Positions 8,976 to 15,717 are shown, numbered from the stretch's first letter. The stretch: DNA of 60,201 bases from Deltaproteobacteria bacterium (GCA_030262895.1 JAJSZW010000004.1:1-60201), one strand, 5' to 3'. Numbers and translations: made by a program. Notes: a model not told the origin generated them from the sequence alone.

Positions 8976-9070
8976 TGTATACCCTTTCATTCGGAAACTA
9001 AGAAAGCAAAGAAAAATCCAGTAAATCCTGCCTGTTCCGTCAAATTCCAGAGGATTATTCGACTGAGGTC

Positions 9071-9120
9071 ACTCCTGTCTAATAAAGGCAGAAACTTATG
9101 AACTAATGGGCGCCCCCCAC
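9071..9120. repeat. dispersed repeat R, copy 1 (partial)
   Basis: Shares the pattern TCCTGTCTAA..CAGAAACTTAT.AACTAAT..GCG.CC with copies at 10232-10313 and 11598-11680. Origin unknown; all three copies lie in the toxin-antitoxin island between genes. Confidence 0.6.
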
Positions 9121-9123
9121 TCT

Positions 9124-9143
9124 AATCAAGGTTTGACCCCAAA
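9124..9143. repeat. 20-bp direct repeat, copy 1
   Basis: AATCAAGGTTTGACCCCAAA occurs here and, identically, at 10078-10097, after the end of the palindromic element of 9889-10062. Confidence 0.65.
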
Positions 9144-9209
9144 TTCAAAGCCGATAAATTTCAAATCGGCTCGCTATTCCCCGGTCAACTTGAGTGTTTG
9201 GTTCGGCAA

Positions 9210-9491
9210 TTAAGCAAATTGAAGTTTTAGTTTTTTTCCAAGTGCAACAGCAACATTCTCCAGAGTTAGAAGCGTTACTGAAGAATTTTTAGGATCCAGC
9301 AATCTGTCTACCGAAGAACGGCTTGTTTTCATCATTCTAGCCAAAGCTGCTTTTGAGATATGACGTAATTCCATCTCCTGCCTAATCTGATAAGCAAGTA
9401 CACGCTTTAAAGCTGTTGCTTCAGCTTCAGCCATTAACCCTTCCTTTTGAAGAAAATCGTCGAAACTGCTTCCGATATGTTTACCTTTCAT
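9210..9491 (-). CDS. HigA-like XRE antitoxin
   Basis: 93 aa helix-turn-helix protein. The segment Arg-His-Ile-Ser-Lys-Ala-Ala-Leu-Ala-Arg-Met-Met-Lys-Thr-Ser-Arg-Ser-Ser-Val-Asp-Arg-Leu-Leu (about 43-65) is an XRE-type DNA-binding motif, with a C-terminal leucine-rich part for dimerisation. It starts one base after the stop of a Gp49-like toxin gene, toxin first, which is the HigBA order. Such antitoxins neutralise the toxin and repress their own promoter; the dyad upstream of the toxin is a candidate site. Confidence 0.85.
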   Translation of the reverse strand: MKGKHIGSSFDDFLQKEGLMAEAEATALKRVLAYQIRQEMELRHISKAALARMMKTSRSSVDRLLDPKNSSVTLLTLENVAVALGKKLKLQFA

Positions 9492-9492
9492 T

Positions 9493-9843
9493 TTAATCCT
9501 CCTGATACTCTTTCAACCGTGACAGGGCTGTTTTTAATTCATTCTTAGGAATTTTTTGGGACTTCTTAATGAAACCATGCAGCAGAATCATGACATTTCC
9601 ATCAATTGTGAATAAAACTCTGGCAATCCCATTTGGAATTTTTGACCGTACCTCCCATAGAAACGGCTTGATTTTTTCAACCAAAGGCATGCCAAGAGGC
9701 CATCCGAACTGAACTGTCTTAATATCTTCACCAATTATTTTCTTATGCGCTGTTGATAGCGACTGCAGCCATTTTCTAACCGGCTCTGTTCCTGAACCCG
9801 TCTTATAAAAATGAACTTTTAGTTTAATATCATCGAAATCCAT
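9493..9843 (-). CDS. HigB-like toxin (phage Gp49-like, RelE superfamily)
   Basis: 116 aa. The pattern Phe-Tyr-Lys-Thr-Gly-Ser-Gly-Thr-Glu-Pro-Val-Arg-Lys-Trp-Leu near the start, Leu-Trp-Glu-Val-Arg-Ser-Lys-Ile in the middle, Ala-Arg-Val-Leu-Phe and His-Gly-Phe-Ile-Lys-Lys-Ser-Gln-Lys-Ile-Pro near the end is the Gp49-like (PF05973) family of ribosome-dependent mRNA interferases. All usual core motifs are present, so it looks intact. It precedes the XRE antitoxin by one base and the pair is presumably one transcript from the promoter at 9851-9879. Confidence 0.87.
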   Translation of the reverse strand: MDFDDIKLKVHFYKTGSGTEPVRKWLQSLSTAHKKIIGEDIKTVQFGWPLGMPLVEKIKPFLWEVRSKIPNGIARVLFTIDGNVMILLHGFIKKSQKIPKNELKTALSRLKEYQED

Positions 9844-9850
9844 GTATTAT

Positions 9851-9879
9851 ATATGTACCAAAATTAGTACATTTGTCAA
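9851..9879 (-). promoter_or_regulatory. candidate promoter and operator of the higBA-like pair
   Basis: Reading on the minus strand, TTGACA (9879 to 9874) is followed by the dyad TGTAC-N8-GTACA (9871 to 9854) and an AT-rich stretch directly before the toxin ATG. The dyad between promoter element and start suggests an autoregulatory operator. The -10 is not certain and no ribosome site is visible, so the leader may be very short. Confidence 0.4.
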
Positions 9880-9888
9880 ATATTTTTT

Positions 9889-10062
9889 GGCTCTATATGG
9901 ATTTCAGGTTGGTGGCAGGTTTTTTTTGGTAGCTGGAGGCTTTTGTCTCGAAAGGCAGAGAATATAAGATAGATAAATCAAGAAGTTATATGCCATAATT
10001 TCGACAGGCTGGGTAAGCCAAACGAGGATATTACTTCACCAACCTGGAATCCATATAGAGCC
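9889..10062. repeat. MITE-like palindromic element, family B
   Basis: A 174-base element with 26-base terminal inverted repeats: GGCTCTATATGGATTTCAGG at the left end and its near-perfect complement ending ATCCATATAGAGCC at 10062 (one mismatch over 26). The interior is non-coding. It sits upstream of the higBA-like promoter and could influence it. Confidence 0.75.
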
Positions 10063-10077
10063 TAAACTAAATGAAAT

Positions 10078-10097
10078 AATCAAGGTTTGACCCCAAA
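10078..10097. repeat. 20-bp direct repeat, copy 2
   Basis: AATCAAGGTTTGACCCCAAA; first copy at 9124-9143. Followed by a partial further GACCCCAAACCG unit. Confidence 0.65.
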
Positions 10098-10194
10098 CCG
10101 AGACCCCAAACCGACCTAAAAAACGGATTACGGTTAAGCTGTGTTGCTTATTATATCACTCACTTATGTTCCCACATAATCCGTTAGAATCAGA

Positions 10195-10218
10195 TTAATA
10201 ATTAAGATGCGACCCTGT
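10195..10218. repeat. 24-bp direct repeat, copy 1
   Basis: TTAATAATTAAGATGCGACC followed by CTGT; the same 24 bases are found at 15584-15607. Possibly the scar of a mobile or REP-like unit. Confidence 0.6.
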
Positions 10219-10231
10219 TTGTCAACTTTCG

Positions 10232-10313
10232 TAACAAATGTCCCCTTTGAGATTGCCCGCTTGGAGAGTTCATCCTGTCTAAAAAAACAGAAACTTATAA
10301 ACTAATATGCGTC
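10232..10313. repeat. dispersed repeat R, copy 2
   Basis: About 82 bases nearly identical to 11598-11680, running from AACAAATGTCCCC through TTGAGATTGCCCGC and TCATCCTGTCTAA to AACTTATAAACTAAT. The 3' half is shared with 9071-9120. Confidence 0.7.
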
Positions 10314-10441
10314 CAAGGTTTCACAAGTTTCCCTCGATAGGATGTCCCCTTTATATCTGTCAATTCAAAAAGTGCGCTTGCGTAAACTTTCTTTGATTTT
10401 TTGATGAAAGTGTATATAATAAAAGCAAGTAATATATCTGG

Positions 10442-10709
10442 ACTGCACACCTCAGCCGATTGGAAAACGGAAGATACCAGCCTTCTATTGAAGTTTTAAA
10501 AAAAACTGGCTGACACACTTCAGGTAGGCACGAACTATCTGCTTAGCGATACTGATGATGAAGCAGAAGAGATAAGGATTAAGGATCAATCTTTTGCTGA
10601 TAAAATCAGATTGCTGGATTCTTTGGACGGCAAAGAAAAAGAAACTGTTATCAACGTACTTGATGTCATGCTTACAAAAAATGCTCAACCTTTTAACAGA
10701 AAAAAATGA
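10442..10709 (+). pseudogene. remnant of an XRE-family repressor gene
   Basis: In frame from 10442 the bases encode Leu-Ser-Arg-Leu-Glu-Asn-Gly-Arg-Tyr-Gln-Pro-Ser-Ile-Glu-Val-Leu-Lys-Lys, the recognition-helix end of an XRE/HTH_3 domain. An A8 run at 10498-10505, where seven are needed, shifts the frame. Continuing one base on, the frame reads Leu-Ala-Asp-Thr-Leu-Gln-Val-Gly-Thr-Asn-Tyr-Leu-Leu-Ser-Asp and on to a stop at 10709. The N-terminal half is absent: upstream bases hold an in-frame stop and no start. So it is 5' truncated and frameshifted. It stands just before the VapBC-like pair and was probably once an independent regulator. Confidence 0.75.
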
Positions 10710-10734
10710 ACATATTTAAGACGGGAGACGGATC

Positions 10735-10956
10735 ATGCCGGAAGCAAACTATAACCAAGTCATATCCGAGATAAAAACATTAAATTTATCAGACCAACTT
10801 CGTCTTTTGGAAGAAATGGCAACGCTGATTCGCAAAAAGACAAGCGGAACACGACCCCGCAGCATTATGGAACTTAAAGGAAAAGGCAAGGATATCTGGA
10901 AGGGGCTTAATATAAAAGCGTATATTGATGAGGAAAGATCATCGTGGAATGGATAA
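10735..10956 (+). CDS. VapB-like antitoxin
   Basis: 73 aa. An N-terminal helical part (Leu-Asn-Leu-Ser-Asp-Gln-Leu-Arg-Leu-Leu-Glu-Glu-Met) of the type seen in antitoxins of the DUF2281 kind is followed by a C-terminal Ser-Ile-Met-Glu-Leu-Lys-Gly-Lys-Gly-Lys-Asp-Ile-Trp and an acidic tail that would wrap the toxin. GGGAGA lies just upstream. It overlaps the PIN-domain gene by 13 bases, which supports a toxin-antitoxin pair. Family assignment rests mostly on that context. Confidence 0.7.
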   Translation: MPEANYNQVISEIKTLNLSDQLRLLEEMATLIRKKTSGTRPRSIMELKGKGKDIWKGLNIKAYIDEERSSWNG

Positions 10957-11381
10957 ACGTTCTACGGGGGAAAACGGTTGGCCTTGATACTGCGCCGCTG
11001 ATTTATTTTATTGAAGAAAACCCCGCTTATATTGAAATTGTACGGTTTTTCTTTGAAGCAATGGACAGAGGTGATTTCATAGTTGTCACTTCAACCGTGA
11101 CCTTACTGGAAGTACTGGTGCATCCATTACGCAGCAATAACAGAGAACTGGCAACAGAATACCGAGACATCTTGCTTAATTCAAGACTGATGACTTTGGA
11201 AGTTTCAAATGCCATTGCGGAACAGGCAGCCCAGCTCAGGGCTACCCATAATATCCGCACACCAGATGCCATTCAGATAAGCGCTGCATTAAACGCAGGT
11301 GCAACCCATTTTTTCACCAATGATATCAGACTGCCTGAAATTCCATCCTTACAGATTCTTTCCATTGATGCACTTGTCTAA
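10944..11381 (+). CDS. VapC-like PIN-domain ribonuclease toxin
   Basis: 145 aa PIN domain. The metal-binding acidic residues are visible: Asp in Val-Gly-Leu-Asp-Thr-Ala-Pro-Leu-Ile-Tyr near the N-terminus, Glu in Leu-Leu-Glu-Val-Leu, Asp in Arg-Thr-Pro-Asp-Ala-Ile-Gln, and Asp in Phe-Thr-Asn-Asp-Ile-Arg. Length is normal for VapC, so it should be an active single-strand RNase, held by the protein of 10735-10956. PIN toxins cut tRNA or rRNA; the target here cannot be told from sequence. Confidence 0.88.
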   Translation: MEWINVLRGKTVGLDTAPLIYFIEENPAYIEIVRFFFEAMDRGDFIVVTSTVTLLEVLVHPLRSNNRELATEYRDILLNSRLMTLEVSNAIAEQAAQLRATHNIRTPDAIQISAALNAGATHFFTNDIRLPEIPSLQILSIDALV

Positions 11382-11451
11382 AAAAATTTGTCCTGGGCAT
11401 ATGTAGAAGCAGCGAACTTTGCGATCAGGCATAGTGTGCCAGACGGTTCGA

Positions 11452-11533
11452 CTATCGGAAAAAGGTGTGCACAAGATAGAGACCTATCCCAACCCCGGCA
11501 AAAATAAACGCCATACGAATCCAGATTTTGCGC
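11452..11533 (-). pseudogene. 3' fragment of a paralogue of the small membrane protein at 13483-13671
   Basis: The minus strand encodes Arg-Lys-Ile-Trp-Ile-Arg-Met-Ala-Phe-Ile-Phe-Ala-Gly-Val-Gly-Ile-Gly-Leu-Tyr-Leu and then Val-His-Thr-Phe-Phe-Arg-stop, identical in protein to the end of the intact gene. All six base differences between the copies in this stretch are third-position silent changes in that frame, whereas they would change residues in the plus-strand frame. The upstream part does not match, so the copy looks truncated. Confidence 0.7.
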
Positions 11534-11597
11534 CATGCCCTTATCCAGCAACGAGCAAAAGTATTTGTCTGCAAGAAAAAAAGTTAGGAACGTTCGG

Positions 11598-11680
11598 AAC
11601 AAATGTCCCCCTTTGAGATTGCCCGCCTGGAGGGTTCATCCTGTCTAAAAAACAGAAACTTATAAACTAATGAGCGTCCC
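11598..11680. repeat. dispersed repeat R, copy 3
   Basis: Near-identical to 10232-10313; its end runs into the 34-base tandem repeat. Confidence 0.7.
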
Positions 11681-11726
11681 CCACTCCACACGCTTATAAA
11701 CTAATGAGCGTCCCCCACTCCACACG
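11659..11726. repeat. 34-bp tandem duplication
   Basis: Two identical 34-base units (11659-11692 and 11693-11726), each starting CTTATAAACTAATGAGCGTC and ending CCACACG. The second unit is the boundary of the ATPase fragment that follows. Confidence 0.85.
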
Positions 11727-12305
11727 CTTCTAATACACATCGCGCTTCCCATCTTGAAACACATAGGAACTCCTGTCGATTGGAAAAAGCTTGCAAAGGA
11801 AACGGGCATGGGTTCCCACCACACGGCACACGATTACATCAGTATACTTTCTGACTCCTATATCCTTTATTTCCTTCAAGCCTTAGATACCAACAAAAAT
11901 TTGCCAAAGCTAAGAAAAGGGAAAAAAATCTACCCCTTTGATCCCGTCATTAGCACTGTTTTACTCACATATCATCCTTATTTAAAGATTGAAGACTCCA
12001 TGCTTATCGAAGCTGTCGTAGGGAGTCATCTTTTGAGGAAAAGCCGATTTATAAACGCCGGCCTGTCTTCGATTTCGGATCTCTTTTATTGGCAAAGCAA
12101 GGTGGGCAAAGAAGTCGATTTTGTGTTTCTTGATCAGAAGGGGCCACAATCTATTGAGGTGAAATACCAGAATCACGTTACGTTGCGAGACAGCATCACC
12201 ATGATCAGACATTTTAAGAAGGGCCTGCTTCTTTCCAAAAAAGATTTTGAAGTTGGCTCCAATGCCTTAATGCTGCCTGTCTCATGGTTTCTCGCCATGA
12301 TTTAA
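11727..12305 (+). pseudogene. C-terminal fragment of a DUF4143-type AAA ATPase
   Basis: Open frame reading Leu-Ile-His-Ile-Ala-Leu-Pro-Ile-Leu-Lys-His-Ile-Gly-Thr-Pro-Val-Asp-Trp, then Leu-Ala-Lys-Glu-Thr-Gly-Met-Gly-Ser-His-His-Thr-Ala, typical of the winged-helix part of prokaryotic ATPases with a C-terminal DUF4143 nuclease-like domain. The end keeps Asp-Phe-Val-Phe and Ser-Ile-Glu-Val-Lys-Tyr, the nuclease-fold motif. The AAA domain that should precede is missing and there is no ATG; a TTG at 11754 could start a 183-aa product. The 5' junction is the tandem repeat. The function of this ATPase family is not established. Probably non-functional. Confidence 0.75.
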
Positions 12306-12398
12306 TTCCTAAATCTTTACCTCGCCTGCCCCATATGTCCAAATTATCACAAATAATTTGATTTAAGGTGAATTTCATCATATAAATCGTTTATAAAA

Positions 12399-12529
12399 AT
12401 GGACAAACTAATAAATCGAATTCAACAGATTGATTTGCCCTCAAACCGTTCCGCTTTTTTGTGGGGACCCAGGAAGACTGGAAAAACAACCTTATTAAGA
12501 CAACTGTTTCCCAATGCATATCTCATAGG
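12399..12529 (+). pseudogene. N-terminal fragment of an AAA ATPase (Walker A part)
   Basis: Starts Met-Asp-Lys-Leu-Ile-Asn-Arg and carries Phe-Leu-Trp-Gly-Pro-Arg-Lys-Thr-Gly-Lys-Thr-Thr-Leu-Leu-Arg-Gln-Leu-Phe-Pro, the start and P-loop of the same ATPase class as the fragment before it. After Asn-Ala-Tyr-Leu-Ile the sequence passes into the 3' end of the minus-strand antitoxin gene, so the rest is deleted. The order of the two fragments (C-terminal piece first) means they are not one gene with a simple internal deletion. Confidence 0.7.
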
Positions 12530-12900
12530 AAAACTTTATATTCGGTACGTAAAGCCCTGGCTAAACGCTTTGCCATGTTTTTACCAATGGAACGTTTGCC
12601 ATTCTCCATTTCAGAGATGTGGCTTGGTTTGACTCCTATCATATCCGCGAGTTGTTTTTGCGTCAATCCTTCACGGGAACGAAGCCCTCGCAAGGCATGA
12701 CCTATATGTAATTCGGGAAAGACTTCTTCAATAGAATATAAGTTGCCATCGTCTTCCTCTATATTTTGTAGAGACATTCCTGCCAGGTTAAGGATCTTTT
12801 CAATGGCCTCACTTATCAATCCCGCTTTGTCGGAAGGTACGCCGCGCAAGCGGATCTCAACAAATCCGTTCATAATCTGCGTTTTCGTGAGTTCCAACAT
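12523..12900 (-). CDS. XRE-family antitoxin
   Basis: About 125 aa from the ATG at 12900, which has a strong GGAGG site six bases upstream; a longer frame to 12954 lacks one. C-terminal XRE helix-turn-helix: Glu-Gly-Leu-Thr-Gln-Lys-Gln-Leu-Ala-Asp-Met-Ile-Gly-Val-Lys-Pro-Ser-His-Ile-Ser, then Glu-Met-Glu-Asn-Gly-Lys-Arg. The N-terminal half (Phe-Val-Glu-Ile-Arg-Leu-Arg-Gly) is an unassigned small domain that may bind the toxin. It overlaps the 3' end of the RelE-like toxin gene by 44 bases, so translation is coupled. Confidence 0.85.
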   Translation of the reverse strand: MLELTKTQIMNGFVEIRLRGVPSDKAGLISEAIEKILNLAGMSLQNIEEDDGNLYSIEEVFPELHIGHALRGLRSREGLTQKQLADMIGVKPSHISEMENGKRSIGKNMAKRLARALRTEYKVFL

Positions 12901-13153
12901 ATCGCACCTCCACATGCTTACTCTCTTTTCTTGTAACTTTCCAAATGGCAACATAGGTTGGCTTGCCCTTTTTTAGGTGGCAATGATAGCAATGCTTCTT
13001 GCCTTTTATCGTGCCATAGTTATACCACGTATTTCTCGTAGGACCAAGTTGCTTCATTTCCAAAACCAAAGCGAAAAGGCTTTCTCGCACTTTAGGCGGA
13101 AGATTTTTGGCTTGCTTTTTAGCCTTACTTGTAAATCTTACGTCCCACACCAT
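12857..13153 (-). CDS. RelE/ParE-superfamily toxin
   Basis: 98 aa. The pattern Val-Arg-Phe-Thr-Ser-Lys-Ala-Lys-Lys-Gln-Ala-Lys-Asn-Leu-Pro at the start, Leu-Val-Leu-Glu-Met-Lys-Gln-Leu-Gly-Pro, then Tyr-His-Cys-His-Leu-Lys-Lys-Gly and Tyr-Val-Ala-Ile-Trp-Lys-Val, with a C-terminal Glu-Val-Arg-Tyr-Val-Gly-Thr-His-Glu, is of the RelE type. It is full length and paired with the XRE antitoxin. mRNA cleavage at the ribosome is the usual activity of close relatives; not shown here. Confidence 0.82.
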   Translation of the reverse strand: MVWDVRFTSKAKKQAKNLPPKVRESLFALVLEMKQLGPTRNTWYNYGTIKGKKHCYHCHLKKGKPTYVAIWKVTRKESKHVEVRYVGTHENADYERIC

Positions 13154-13155
13154 AG

Positions 13156-13437
13156 TTACCTATTACCATCTATTGGTATTTTGTCAAGCAGGAGTTACCA
13201 AAATCAAGAAAAAATGGGGATATCTTCCGTTTCCCGGAAGGATGTAACCATCATGGGCAAGAGCGGTTATTAAGTCATACCAAGAAGGATCTGTTGTTGA
13301 CGGAAACCGGGCGCCCGTACTTCAAAAAGTGGCTGGCCGGGCTGCAAAATGGCCAGTTCCAAAGCAGCGGCGGCCCGCTGGCGTTGGAAGTTGGAAGCCG
13401 GTTCATTGAGTATCAAATGGGCATCCAAAAAGAGTAG
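13156..13437 (+). pseudogene. open 3' gene remnant, family not recognised
   Basis: Open between a TAG at 13153 and a TAG at 13435 with no in-frame ATG, so it looks like the end of a gene that lost its start. It contains Asp-Ile-Phe-Arg-Phe-Pro-Glu-Gly and Leu-Leu-Leu-Thr-Glu-Thr-Gly-Arg-Pro-Tyr-Phe-Lys-Lys-Trp-Leu. Composition becomes more GC-rich than its neighbours past 13290. I cannot name a family. Confidence 0.35.
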
Positions 13438-13482
13438 GATAATTTTTTGATGCTCAGTCATACCGTTGGCCAGACGGTTCGA

Positions 13483-13671
13483 CTATCGGAAAAAAGTGTG
13501 CACAAGGTACAGGCCTATCCCAACCCCGGCAAAAATGAACGCCATACGAATCCAGATTTTTCGAGCAATGGTCAGCTTTCCTTCTGCCTTCAAGTAATCG
13601 CGGAAAGAAATACCGAGGAAGACGACCGCTATAGCTATAAAGATGATTCCCAGAGATGATGGGCTGTTCAT
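13483..13671 (-). CDS. small two-helix membrane protein, unknown function
   Basis: 62 aa with two membrane helices (about residues 7-23 and 44-60) joined by a basic loop (Arg-Asp-Tyr-Leu-Lys-Ala-Glu-Gly-Lys, Ala-Arg-Lys-Ile-Trp). A second, partial copy lies at 11452-11533 and differs from it only by silent changes over 26 codons, which argues that this frame is translated and under selection. Not linked to a recognised partner. Confidence 0.6.
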   Translation of the reverse strand: MNSPSSLGIIFIAIAVVFLGISFRDYLKAEGKLTIARKIWIRMAFIFAGVGIGLYLVHTFFR

Positions 13672-13870
13672 AATTATTCTCAGATTATAATTTGTGTTCT
13701 TTTACCTAAGTTGAGCGATTTTTTGCGAAGAAATGTGCTAAGATCTTGATGCAGCAAGGTTTGCGAAAAGCGTAGGCATACCAATGGATATATCGAGACT
13801 TTTCGCAAGTCCTTGATGCACAAGAGATTGGTACAGGTTGAGTAAAAAATCGCTCAATTTAGGTTTTATA

Positions 13871-15226
13871 CTACGAGTGAATCAGTTGTCCGGCAAAATA
13901 CCACTCACCCTCACGAAAACGGCTCCCATTCGTTTTGATCCACTCAGCATATTTTCCTATGGTCTGCTTTTGCTGTGATACCAGCATGTCGGTTTCAAAG
14001 GGGAAGTCGATGCCGTAGCGGATTACCAATTCTTCATACGCCATTTGCCGTACTATACGCGGGCTTTTTTCTGATTCCAGGTTTTCTAACAGACAGGCTG
14101 GCGAATAAGGTTTGCCGTTACGATACCGAATTGCGGGGTTAAAGTGTGATTTATTTTCTGCCCACCACTTTTGCCAGTCTTCAGGTTTTTGTGAGATGCG
14201 GGTGATGGTGGTGCCTGGTTCTTCTCCCGGGGAATAGAGACTTTCCCCGCGTTTCAGCTTTTCAAGTTCTTCTTCAAACAGTTCGTCTTCATCTATTTCT
14301 TCAGGAATAAAAACTTCTTCGTAAATTCCTGCGCCGGTAATGAGATTGAATGCTATTGCCGCAGACTCGGCAAAATCGGCATTACCAAGATCTGATAGAA
14401 GTGTGTCAACAGCCGAAATATCGCCGAGCAAACCCAATGCGATCAGGCAATCAGCGCTTGCCTTGTTGTTATTGGCACTTTCTATCAGAACCGCTGCCGT
14501 TGAGCGATTGCCTCCAAGTCCAAGCAGCAGAAACGGCCAATTCCCTGAATGGACAGAATGCAAGCAATGGTCTAAGGCTTGCGGATCGCCGATACGCAAA
14601 AGAGCCAGCGCTGTTGCAGAACAGACTGATTCATCTTCGTGTTTAAGATACTTATTGAAAAGGAGGGTGCGCGCATATTGTTCGCGGACGCGGCCAATAG
14701 ACCAAATAATATTAGATACTGCTTGTGAATTGTTTTGCTGCAATGCATTGAGAAGTTCTTTTCCTGAAGACAACCGTCGATACCCTATAAGTTTAGCAGC
14801 AACAGGAATTAGCCTTTGATCCCCTTCTGATAGAATACGAATAAATTCATCTGTCCATTCCGACGGCAGCTCATGGTTGAGGGCGTCACTTATGGCTTGC
14901 ACCCTTTCTGTATCCTTTGGATCAAGGGCTTCCAAACATTCCTGCACAAAGTCCAGCTGGTTTTGCCGACAGAAAACTCTTACCGCTGCATGGAGTTCGC
15001 CAAAGTCGCCTTCCATTGCCTGAGTTTTGCAAACATTCAATGCCAGATCTTCGCCAACTACCAAAGCGTCTATATGCGCTTCAAAACGTTCCTCAAAGTC
15101 TGCGATGTCCAGCCACGTTATTTCGGGATCATCGAACAGGGTCAGACGCTGCTCGTAAAGGAAGGAGGCTTCCTCAAGATGTTCCTGGTATAGTTCTGTT
15201 TCAAAATCTAATATTGTTTGGGTCAT
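13871..15226 (-). CDS. TIGR02270-like HEAT-repeat protein of T6SS loci
   Basis: 451 aa, soluble, mainly helical repeats: HEAT-like segments such as Ala-Leu-Ala-Leu-Leu-Arg-Ile-Gly-Asp-Pro-Gln-Ala-Leu and Cys-Leu-Ile-Ala-Leu-Gly-Leu-Leu-Gly-Asp-Ile-Ser-Ala-Val occur through residues 150-300. An acidic segment (Pro-Glu-Glu-Ile-Asp-Glu-Asp-Glu-Leu-Phe-Glu-Glu) follows, then a Trp-rich C-terminus (Asp-Trp-Gln-Lys-Trp-Trp). This layout matches the uncharacterised TIGR02270 family, commonly encoded with VgrG, DUF2169 and PAAR genes. It closes the minus-strand T6SS series. A chaperone or adaptor role for effector loading is inferred from neighbours only. Confidence 0.75.
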   Translation of the reverse strand: MTQTILDFETELYQEHLEEASFLYEQRLTLFDDPEITWLDIADFEERFEAHIDALVVGEDLALNVCKTQAMEGDFGELHAAVRVFCRQNQLDFVQECLEALDPKDTERVQAISDALNHELPSEWTDEFIRILSEGDQRLIPVAAKLIGYRRLSSGKELLNALQQNNSQAVSNIIWSIGRVREQYARTLLFNKYLKHEDESVCSATALALLRIGDPQALDHCLHSVHSGNWPFLLLGLGGNRSTAAVLIESANNNKASADCLIALGLLGDISAVDTLLSDLGNADFAESAAIAFNLITGAGIYEEVFIPEEIDEDELFEEELEKLKRGESLYSPGEEPGTTITRISQKPEDWQKWWAENKSHFNPAIRYRNGKPYSPACLLENLESEKSPRIVRQMAYEELVIRYGIDFPFETDMLVSQQKQTIGKYAEWIKTNGSRFREGEWYFAGQLIHS

Positions 15227-15249
15227 TTTGGGTATGGTTATTTTAGCTG

Positions 15250-15405
15250 TTAGAGAAGCTGGAGTCCGTTTTTCAAGATCTCGTCAACCAACGGATCATT
15301 GCGGTTAAAGGATTCCTTTCTAAAGGGACGTGGTTCAATATTTTTTCCCACTTCACGAAGAAAAATCTGAATTGTCCTATTTAGGTCGTCATTGTTTTCA
15401 GCCAT
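15250..15405 (-). CDS. 51-aa protein, unknown
   Basis: Short frame from an ATG at 15405 to a TAA at 15250, 23 bases before the HEAT-repeat gene and in the same direction. The product begins Met-Ala-Glu-Asn-Asn-Asp-Asp-Leu-Asn-Arg and is mixed charged with amphipathic character (Thr-Ile-Gln-Ile-Phe-Leu-Arg-Glu-Val). The ribosome site is weak (AGAGA). No family recognised; composition is protein-like. Confidence 0.45.
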   Translation of the reverse strand: MAENNDDLNRTIQIFLREVGKNIEPRPFRKESFNRNDPLVDEILKNGLQLL

Positions 15406-15717
15406 TTGAATGTCTCTTTGATGTTTTTCATCTGCTCAAAGGTATATTTTTTGGTACAGGGAAAGGCCACAACAGGAAAACACAAAAGCACCGAACAACA
15501 GCCGCATCTTAAATTTTGAAAAACAGTTCCCTATGCTGTGATATTTATAAATACAACATATTTATGCCCAATATCCACAATAGTTAATAATTAAGATGCG
15601 ACCCTGTACTCTTCCTTTGTTCATACAGGCCTTTGAAAAGATACGGATTAGTCGCACTCATCTGTGCGGGTATCGATTAAATTTTAAACCACTCTGTTTC
15701 TCTGATCTCAAGGAAAC
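15406..15717. other. intergenic stretch with a direct repeat
   Basis: No gene seen. Contains the second copy of the 24-base direct repeat (15584-15607; first copy 10195-10218). Otherwise AT-rich and featureless. Confidence 0.55.
15584..15607. repeat. 24-bp direct repeat, copy 2
   Basis: Identical to 10195-10218, 5.4 kb away across the toxin-antitoxin island and the HEAT-repeat gene. Confidence 0.6.

Larger units (their letters stand above)
10063..10441. other. repeat-rich intergenic stretch
   Basis: No gene. It contains the second AATCAAGGTTTGACCCCAAA (10078-10097), a 24-base sequence with core AATTAAGATGCGACCCTGT (10195-10218) that recurs exactly at 15584-15607, and repeat R copy 2 (10232-10313). 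It ends where an XRE-gene remnant begins. Confidence 0.6.
11382..11726. other. intergenic stretch with gene fragments and repeats
   Basis: Holds a fragment of a small membrane-protein gene on the minus strand (11452-11533), repeat R copy 3 (11598-11680) and a 34-base tandem duplication (11659-11726). No complete gene. Confidence 0.6.

Noticed and set aside
9149..9171. Hairpin AGCCGAT / ATCGGCT between two convergent toxin genes
   Set aside because: Could be a bidirectional terminator, but there is no T-run on either side, so not listed as one.
11419..11616. Plus-strand frames at 11419 and 13447 with alike products
   Set aside because: The likeness comes from the duplicated minus-strand gene; differences are silent only in the minus frame.
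13156..13437. Assignment of the open remnant to Cas1 or another CRISPR protein
   Set aside because: Only a loose resemblance at Leu-Thr-Glu-Thr-Gly-Arg; no catalytic or family motif supports it.
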